From: Hyaloperonospora brassicae
Lineage: Eukaryota; Oomycota; Peronosporomycetes; Peronosporales; Peronosporaceae
Length of the DNA: 64,000 nt
Assembly (NCBI GenBank): GCA_947650285.1
Contig: CANTFL010001052.1
Coordinates: 1-64,000 of the forward strand
Reading direction: 5' to 3'
This document shows, in pieces, positions 56,227 to 64,000 of the stretch. Made by a program: the position numbers and the translations under genes. Under the pieces are notes generated by a model, which was not told the DNA's origin, ran no database searches, and was given only the letters and a program-made list of their open reading frames with translations. Position 1 is the stretch's first letter. Every line of letters begins with the position of its first letter.

Positions 56227-56445
56227 TTGAGCACGAGTCCCACATAAGAGATGATAGTTTAATTTAGTTAGAACAAGTCAAAGATTTTTTGGATTGGAAA
56301 ACATAACTATATTAAATATTAGTTTTACTTTTTCCTTAGACAAAAGTCTTCGGGTTCCGCTACTTGCTTGCGCTTCCGCGCAAGTGTACGTCACTTCAGG
56401 TGCACCTCGCCTTGTCCGTGTCGACACAAGGTGTGCCCTGTTACA
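56227..56445 (+). repeat. Gypsy 3' LTR, right part
   Basis: It resumes the LTR after the copia insertion (TTGAGCACGAGTCCCACATA; B1 has GGTGAGCAAGGGACCCACAT). It ends GTGCCCTGTTACA, the expected LTR terminus with one change. Terminal hairpins such as TTGCGC/GCGCAA and CCTTGT/ACAAGG are present. Confidence 0.75.
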
Positions 56446-58009
56446 GACGAGCTTTAAGAAAAGAAAATGTAGACATGTGTTTGGTGTGATCAAGTTTACT
56501 ACTAAAATCTCATGTGACCTCCCGGATACTACATTGAAATACAAACGTCAAATGAAGGTACTCGCTCATCTCCTATTTCGCGCGTCTAGCAGCGATGACT
56601 GGTTTTATTGGTTGACATAATGACTTTATTGACCTACGAGTGGATTGATGTCCATTATTATCTATAAAGGTTTTGTTTCTCCGATACTTGCCTTTTAAAT
56701 AATTTATCAAATTTCGTTACATCGAGATTTATTTGACCCAATGTGGTTTAAATTTACACAGATATTTCAATTATAATTGCTCAGATCACGGCTAACCGCG
56801 TCACATGACGTTCTTCAAATCTCAGTCATGTAGTAAATGGTTGTCATCTGATTGGTGACAGAGTATTCACTGATAAATCAATCGGTAGGAAGGAGCACTT
56901 GGTGGTCGACCATCCTTTTTTTGAATCGCATAGCGTGGTAAGCAGGTTCATGTGATGTGGGACCAAAACCACAAAGAACGCGACTGTATGTCTGCATGCA
57001 GCTGCCGAGAGTACAAACGAATAAAAAGAAGAGGGTGTCTTATACAAATTGCTTCAATTGTTGCACCCGCCGCTTATCTTGCGGGTGCTAGCACCAGGGT
57101 CTGCGATGACCCCGAGTTGGGTGTCATACATTAAATCAAGGCGGATGCAGCAATAAAATCGAAAGCGCCTGCAAATCAATATTACTTTCGAAGACCGCGG
57201 ATGCGACGGCTAGAGAGCGTCTCAAAGTGAGGAACCAAGTGATTCTAGCAACCGAGACTTACTCGTGTCGTCTGACGACTCGTCTTGTGGATCCAATCTA
57301 TTACGCTCGCACAATGACGGCATGCATGATCCGCAAGAAATTACTGATCCCGTAATGTCTACACTAAATTTGGTTTGACATTCCGGAGTTGATCAATCGC
57401 GACGATCGTGGCGAAGGTACTTCAATTCGAACCACGCAGGAGTCCAGAGATCACAGCATGTTGCTTCTTGCTATAAGAGATTAGCCTTTACCTTCTCCAC
57501 AGCAGGATTTAACCAGGAGTGATCGTTCATCTATCATGGTCAATCTCATTTTTCGTCAATGCCGTATTCCCCCTAAGATCCGTGCGAAGACTACCGTACG
57601 GAGCAAGACTGCTACATCGATTTCTTCTTTCGACATCGGTGGTACAACAAAGTCCTTTATTGTGGTGGTTTTTCGTTCGCTAGATCGTGTAAGCATTCGT
57701 AAAGAATCTCGAGAGCATCAAACAAAAGTGATGGATTGACAAATTTATAACGGAGCGCTTTGGACAAAAAGTAAATACGCTAGTAGATGAATGGTACAAG
57801 CTGCACCATTTTTACGAAAATAAGGGTCAATTTTCCTCTCATAAGGTAACCCTTCCCGATTTGTGTTATCAAAAATTATGATATACTAGGTTTTTTTTTG
57901 CCTTCATCTGCCCATTTTTAAGTGCACATCACCTCTGAGGTGCACGAAGAGGTTGCGACTTTTCAATCCCTTTACGAACTCCTTACCTATCTAGATTCTG
58001 GAGGATTAT
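56446..58009. other. Unassigned AT-leaning DNA
   Basis: No coding feature supported. A GCACCCGC/GCGGGTGC inverted repeat lies at about 57063-57090. A frame at 57536-57739 has no recognisable content. Confidence 0.4.
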
Positions 58010-58207
58010 CTAAGCCATCGTGCGGAACTTAACGTGCTGCTGGAAGAAATCGCGAGTTTTTTTTGTCAAACCTGAAAAATTCCAACTTTTTTGCGAAGGC
58101 GGATGTCCGCGCCACCGGACGAGGTAACATGTCTGACGTCCCCATCCGTCGCATTGATTCGAGATAAACGCCACTTGAAAGCTTTGAATTCGACGCGAGT
58201 TGACCAT
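58010..58207 (-). pseudogene. Chromodomain fragment
   Basis: The minus strand reads CYLVRWRGHPPSQKSWNFSGLT, which fits the chromodomain core (Y-L-V-(K/R)-W-(K/R)-G...S...S-W). It is probably the remnant of a chromovirus integrase end. No integrase sequence is attached and the flanks are unreadable. Confidence 0.5.
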
Positions 58208-61200
58208 ATGACATTGTGATGGCAGGAGAAACTATTTCGGCTCACCAGTCGAGCCATCGTGATGTTAAAGAGATACATCGGTACGATGAAGTTACGCGAG
58301 GATGTTGACATAAATTTGAAGACGCGTTGTTTGACCGATTATTTTTATCGTAAGTGCGACGATTTCGTTGCGTACAGTGCTAAATTATCTCTATCAAAAT
58401 CGGGTGGCCAATGGAATCTTCGTTCTTTTCGTGACGAGATGACAGAGGCTTTTCAGAAGACACACAAGCAATGTAGTATGGTCGCGTCTCTAGACGATAC
58501 ATGTATGCCTGGATTGTGAAAGATATATTCTTGTGAATGTTGTACAGCGTGCTGGTATGATTGTTACAGTAAGAGGCATTGTACTAAATGCAATGGTGGA
58601 GACGACTCACGAAACGTAAGATGCGTTCATATCCTGAAGGAAATCAATAGAATATGCCTCGTTTATGCGACGCAGAACAAGAAGAAGACAATGAACTTAG
58701 GTAGTTGTTTATATTTTTACGTTGGTCACTGTGTGTCTGAGTATAATACCCATAGATAGGAGAAAAGGAATTTCTTCATTAAACAAACAAATACTTTTCT
58801 ATTTTTTAGCATTTTGCGATGTCAATCGACCATTTTCTCTATCAAATATTGAACCGATCAAACACTACTATTCTTGCCAGCAGCAACACTCGTGCTAGAT
58901 CCAATTTATCATTTAAGTGCCCTTAATAATCTCTGCGGATAGACAGATATCTTTATCAGCGGGGGGGGGCATCGTCCTTGCTGTATTATTCGTTATAGAT
59001 GCTCAATATGCCAACATCATCATAACTCATCAGAATGGGGGGTAGCTTCATGTCTGTCCTATCCGAAGCCATACCATCAACATTGGTTTCGTCCACGCCG
59101 AGTTTCATGTCGTCGCGTGGTGATAATGAGCAAATTGGACGTTCACCCGAGTGCAAAACGTCTTTCCTATACCCAAAGCCACACAATAACACGATATAGA
59201 TGCGCGAATGGCGTAAAAAACTTACAAAAACGGTGGGTGCGTAGCTGACGCATGCCCCGAGCAGTGAATGGACATTTCATCCATCGTCAAGAGCCAACAC
59301 CAACTCGTCAACGAGCGGATTAACCCGCGAAGTATCTCTTTGAGGACACGATTAGCTGGTTCTGTCCATTTATTGATATTCGGATGTAAAGGTGTAATTA
59401 TGGAACGTAATACGGATTGGCAAACACCTCCGTAAATAGCAATTATCAATCGTAGACGACTTGACGGTGTATTTCGTGGTGTTAAAAACCATGTCGGTGA
59501 GGACTCAAACACAGCATTCTGCTGTGATCGACTCTCGGAACAACAAATCGATTATCTATCTTGTTGAAGTGATCAAAAAACAAACAAATATCAGTCCTCT
59601 TTCGATCGTCTGGAAACCCGAAGACGAAGTCCATGTAAATGACGCTCAGGGCTCATACAGGAATGGTAGAGGATATTGCGGGATTCATCATGAATGTTCA
59701 GGCTAATTCGCTTACCAACTTCGCAAGAACGGATGAATTAAGCACAAAAAGGTGCTGGAGCGGCCGCTTAAAGTATCGGGTGACCGTGAGATAAGTCTCC
59801 ATACGACCCCGACGCCTACTGGTTAGGGCATCGTGACACTTATATATAATCCTCATTTGCTAATAACTGTGGTCGGTGACGACGACACGTGGTTAGTCAC
59901 CAAGAAATTATGTGAAATACAGCAGTCCATCTCGGGTTAACAATTCCTGTAATGACGACCGACATACCTCTGGCTGTTTTTCAAAGCTTGCACGGATTTT
60001 TTAGTACGACAAAACTTCGGACGATTTGAACTTTATTCTGCGCGATACCTTTCTCACTTTTTCCAACTACTCGACGATCGAATCCTGCTAATGAGCGCTG
60101 CAAGAGTGGCCTTCTGTTGGACCGTGAAGTTGGATAGAAATCAGGCGGTGCGAATGCGCATCACGATGTTTGGATGAACAGGTTCATACATCACAAGGAA
60201 GTTATACTTCACTGATAACTACAACCAATTCTCCATATTTGCGAGGTTTGTTCGATGTTGACGGGATTAATTTGTGACGCATCGCCGGTATAAACAATAA
60301 ATGACCTATCATCAAGAAGATAGACGCGGAATACAGGTAGTGTATACTTCACGAAAGAAGTTCCTTGTCATGCACAGGGTGACTGAACTCAGATGGTTGC
60401 AGCATACACGAATAATTACGTATGACGCGGTCTGCGCCGTCTTTGTCGTAATGCATCAAAGCACATGTCAATGCAAAATCGCTGACGTCAAGACCAAATC
60501 GAATGGTCTGGCTTGGTCAACAATCGATTACAATAACGATTATATCAAAATTATCTACTTTCGATTACATCGAGATATTTTGAGTGCGAACACTCAGTAC
60601 TTTGTTAGCATATCTCATCTATATTTTACAAACGAGAAAGATGAGATTTCATTTAGGCGTTGTTCCACAAGTACTTATGTAGTTCACCACTACAAAAAGA
60701 AATGTTGGACGTCCCTCGACGCCAATCGTCACAGACCAGTCAGAGATCGTCTTATTCTATTCCGACTCAAATTCTACAAATTTATTATCAGTGATGCAAA
60801 AAGAAGTGATAATTAATAGCTTCGAATATGCAGTTTCTCAGTTGCGTGCACTTCATGCTTGCGCACAAGTATAAGAGCAGTTTTAACGTGGAGTTGACGG
60901 ACTTCCACATCATTTTTCCATCCACGACCCGGAAATGAAAACAAACGTATAGTCGAAGCGGATTATGCTAAACCTCGCACGAATCTCAACATATTGTTTA
61001 CCCACCTGATGATTGTGACATGATGTTACGTTACGAATTATATATGGTTGCACTAGCCACTACCATAACCTACCACTGGGGAGGCTCACTGATGTGTACG
61101 CTTTGTAACAATCAAGCTTCATAATTTATAAGCAGCCATCCAAAGATCCAGGGGTGAAAAATGATTTTTTTAACATGTACTTTGTAGCAACTTACTTCTT

Positions 61201-62149
61201 TCGTATCGGCGTCCGAGTCAATACCCGTTGCAGCACTTTAATAACGAAATGCGTTAATGCGATTTTCCGCCGTCCTTCTTTATTCGTTTGCGCACAGTAA
61301 GGTGTATAGCTGTGAGAATAGATTGACTTCCTCTCTTTTCCGCATCTAAACGATCGGCAATGAACATTTCGATCGCGATTTCACGAGATCAATGCCGCCG
61401 TCTCATGATTAAGCACTTTATACCGCGCTCCAGTTCGATCTCGTGACAATATCCATAATGATTATGCTGCTCTCACGGGAAGAATCAAGGTAATACATAA
61501 TTAGATTCGATCAAATACTTCTATAGAATATTTGCGCTATTGGATCCCAAGATTGAGGCGTGTAATGCTGAATCCGTGTCTACTCTTCGAGGACGTTTTT
61601 TCATCAATGAGCTACTAAGCACCCATTCGTTCGCAGCAGAAAAGCACGACCGATCTTGTATCGGGGACGTACTCGTCTCTATGGCGATTACAAATATTTG
61701 CCTAACTTTTACGCAAAGCATATCTCGCGAGAGCAGTCCAATTTTATTCTTCGGCGATTAATTACCTCTAACGTTCATTTTCAGGAATCTCCTCGATCCA
61801 TTGTAACAAGCGCCTTTATCTAACTCGTCATTAAATTAAGATATTTCGGGCATGGCTAAATCCAAACACGTTTTCTATGTAATCGAAAAAATTATTGTCC
61901 CTGTTTATTAAAATTTTTCCGTCAATATGCTAGGGCCAACTACCTAAGACATTATTCCTCCCAGCGTCGTGGTTATAGGAGAACGCGCTTCAACTTATTG
62001 GCGCATCTAAGCAACAAATGTCTTTTTCGTAAGTGAAATCCGCAAGGCTTGAACACATGGGCTCCATCCACTCGAAATATTCTAGTGGCGATTTTTTAGC
62101 ATTGCCTGTTTTTCAACAAACCTACCGGCATCTTCCTGTGATGAAGTCG
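58208..62149. other. Long region without recognised genes
   Basis: It holds isolated frames: 58259-58519 (+), 59222-59512 (-), 60301-60816 (+, 171 codons from an ATG) and smaller ones. None has a domain, splice pattern or homologue I recognise. The segment about 59400-59240 (minus) reads HPNINKWTEPANRVLKEILR then DEMSIHCSGHASA, faintly like the catalytic start of a piggyBac-type transposase. A run of ten G lies at 58964-58973. Probably old transposon debris. Confidence 0.35.
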
Positions 62150-62720
62150 ATCTCACAAAATTGTTTGTGTAAGGGTCGATCTTCCACTTGCCCAGACTTG
62201 CCGACTCAAGGAGGGGGTACTCCGATCCGTGTCTTGTTGTATAACCTTGTGCTCACCTTGTGTACCCGTCGGTTGGGCTGGCTTAAGCTCTTCGTAATGG
62301 CCTTGGGAGATGTCGATCTTGCTGAGAGGTTACGTTGAGCGTTCGCTTCCGGTGCGTAAATATTAACACCATAAACAGGGGTTCTGCGATCTTGATCTTG
62401 AGTCGCGGCAGTCACTATTTGGCGATGTCGTGATCCCGATCTTGAATCACACCGATCTCGATCTGTCTTCGGGATCGGGGTCTTTGCTGCGCGGAAATCT
62501 ATACTCAGCAAATAGTTATCTTGCGTCAATATTGCCTTAAGATCGGTCTGATCTGGTCTTGGGATCGGCCGATCTTGCTGGAAGTGCGCAATGTGGGCCA
62601 GATAGGTATCATGTTTCGCCAAAATGAAACGTGTGGATCTATCCGCTAGATTTCTTCGATCTTGCTCGGTCTTGTCGTGGACTCCTTATATTGATCTTCT
62701 GATCACTTGATCTGTCTCGC
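62150..62720. repeat. GATC-rich tract
   Basis: About 21 GATC tetramers in about 570 bp, roughly ten times expectation, mostly as GATCTTG, GATCTCG, GATCGG or GATCTG. It may be a decayed minisatellite. A weaker continuation (about 12 GATC) lies at about 63330-63800. Confidence 0.55.
62206..62622 (-). CDS. Open frame across the GATC-rich tract, unrecognised
   Basis: 138 codons on the minus strand, with no stop and a plausible composition (TYLAHIAHFQQDRPIPRPDQ, LLSIDFRAAKTPIPKTDRDR). The repeated Asp/Arg/Gln composition may simply follow from the GATC repeats, and no ATG-context or domain evidence supports it. Confidence 0.2.
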   Translation of the reverse strand: MAKHDTYLAHIAHFQQDRPIPRPDQTDLKAILTQDNYLLSIDFRAAKTPIPKTDRDRCDSRSGSRHRQIVTAATQDQDRRTPVYGVNIYAPEANAQRNLSARSTSPKAITKSLSQPNRRVHKVSTRLYNKTRIGVPPP

Positions 62721-64000
62721 GATCCTATAATTAAAATCCTTTTCCTTTACCGTTGTTTGGTGCTACCCTAGCAGTTTGAGTTGAGTTGAGTTGACCTAAC
62801 CCCACCTTGGCCAATCGTCCAAGATGGGTACACGAAACACGGTGCGGTGACGTCTCTTGATCGACGGGAGGCCAAATATCCTGCCCGGAAGAGAAGTCTG
62901 AGACGTGCTTTATTTGTATAAAACGGTAAGTGTTTATTATCCAACCAAATTAATAGATAACCTATCTTTACGCTTATAACAAACTGCAGGTCACTCTACA
63001 AACCGATATCATCTTTAAGCTTGACCGCCCCCTTGACACGTGTCGAAATTTCGTTACCTGTACTCCAACAATAGCGCCAATATTCCCGATTTCGTACCTA
63101 AACGCCAAAACAGGACCAAATTCCAAATATGGTACCGAAAGTCCGAGATAGTACGCAAATGCCGAATGTGTCTAAATCCATTTTGCGACGTCAATTCAAC
63201 CGACTTCCACTGGCTCTTTCGATCTGGCTTTCGGTCTGAATTTTTGAGCCATCACTCATGGATCTTCAAACAACATATTCATCATAATCCAATAGTCTCA
63301 TCATCGGCAATTTTATAATCAGCAGGGAACATGACCGATCTAGTGCCTAATTTGAGATCGTTGAGGATCGACACTGTACAATTCAGCAGTAGATGTTCTT
63401 ATGTTCATTTTACGAGCTCCAATACCATCCTTAAGGGTTTATCTGGTCCACGAGACCCTCCACATGTCTTAGAATAACTCCCTGGACTCCCAAGAGCATT
63501 CACACTTCCAGATCGGGCTTTAATTAACCAAAATCAGTACTATCATTGTGAGACCGGTGAAGAGTATCACCGATCTTCAGGATGTTACACCTTTGTACCA
63601 GATCACACCTTGTAAATCACCTATATCTGCGACTCATCCCAGATCGCTCCATGGAAATCGATCTATTTGTCATCTTGTTCCAGATCGCTTTATAGAAATC
63701 CTTCTGGTTTGTCGTCTTGTCTCAGCTATCGCCCCGTCTCCGTCACCCTGGTAACAGTTGGAATGGCTCGTTGAGCCTCGTTGGTATCACCTTCCATCTC
63801 CTATTGGATCGCTAGATCACCCAGTGTCGTCTTCTGCCAGTAAGGGACGTCTCAACTGGGTGGTCACCGATTCACATCCCAAAATTGATTAGCGAATTTA
63901 CCACATTCCCATATGCTGAAGTGGAGAAGAAAAAATGTATGTCTCGTTCAGTTGATATAAAGTATGAATCCCACGTGAGGTCCTGACCCTAACTTGTATA
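62721..64000. other. Unassigned DNA to the window end
   Basis: It contains a short (GAGTT)n run at 62777-62794 and scattered GATC motifs. No gene supported. Confidence 0.4.

Larger units (their letters stand above)
43443..56445 (+). mobile_element. Ty3/Gypsy retrotransposon, interrupted by a copia element
   Basis: Order: 5' LTR (43443-43884), gag, aspartic protease, RT, RNase H, integrase, an antisense frame, a polypurine tract (about 51150-51160) and a 3' LTR starting at 51164. The 3' LTR is split at 51383/56227 by a complete copia insertion. Gag-protease-RT-RNaseH-integrase order is diagnostic of Ty3/Gypsy. Stops and frameshifts inactivate it. No chromodomain is seen. The flanks (AGAGC before, GACGA after) do not form a target duplication, and the two LTRs differ strongly. 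Confidence 0.8.

Noticed and set aside
59222..59512. Possible piggyBac transposase fragment (HPNINKWTEPANRVLKEILR ... DEMSIHC)
   Set aside because: Similarity is faint and based on memory of the family; no second catalytic Asp or terminal repeats seen. A profile search (DDE_Tnp_1_7) would decide.
60301..60816. 171-codon plus-strand ORF from an ATG
   Set aside because: No recognisable domain, composition like random translation, isolated in debris.

Overview
The window looks like nuclear DNA of an oomycete, most likely Peronosporales (Phytophthora-like). Support: intron-poor genes with short GT-AG introns (73-123 nt), a cytosolic EF-3 (known from fungi and reported from Phytophthora infestans), an oomycete-type initiator element upstream of it, and Ty3/Gypsy, Ty1/copia, MULE and hAT remnants packed around a compact gene island. 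The genus cannot be fixed from the sequence. An apparently intact molybdenum-cofactor gene argues mildly against downy mildews and Albugo, several of which have lost that pathway.

Layout. 1-11 kb is a transposon graveyard: the 3' end and LTR of a Gypsy element; an unrelated ~0.8 kb repeat (here 'R3') interrupted by another LTR type ('LTR2'); a decayed MULE with terminal inverted repeats whose transposase is split by a second R3 copy; and a decayed hAT element with an 8-bp target duplication. 12.7-31.1 kb is the gene island: EF-3, a RanBP2-type zinc-finger protein, a PH-domain protein, a p23/Sba1 co-chaperone, two paralogous Cys-rich mini-proteins, a membrane-anchored hypothetical protein, a possible small multi-exon gene, ATG7 and eRF1. 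31-37 kb holds the 3' end of a chromodomain-bearing Gypsy element and scattered LTR2/R3 pieces. 39.9-42.2 kb is a six-exon CNX1-type gene (MoeA then MogA). 43.1-56.4 kb is a Gypsy element whose 3' LTR was split by a copia element. 56.4-64 kb is mostly unrecognised, AT-leaning DNA with a chromodomain scrap and a GATC-rich tract.

Functional themes. The island genes are housekeeping: translation elongation (EF-3) and termination (eRF1), Hsp90 co-chaperoning (p23), autophagy conjugation (ATG7) and, beyond the repeats, molybdenum-cofactor synthesis. They are independent transcription units, not an operon.

The most unusual signal is structural. The Gypsy family at 1-888 and 43.1-51.4 kb (plus 56.2-56.4 kb) is saturated with short perfect hairpins (7-12 bp stems, 1-11 nt loops), in both its LTRs and its coding regions. 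Copies differ in stem sequence yet keep pairing. The same elements carry an antisense reading frame between pol and the 3' LTR.
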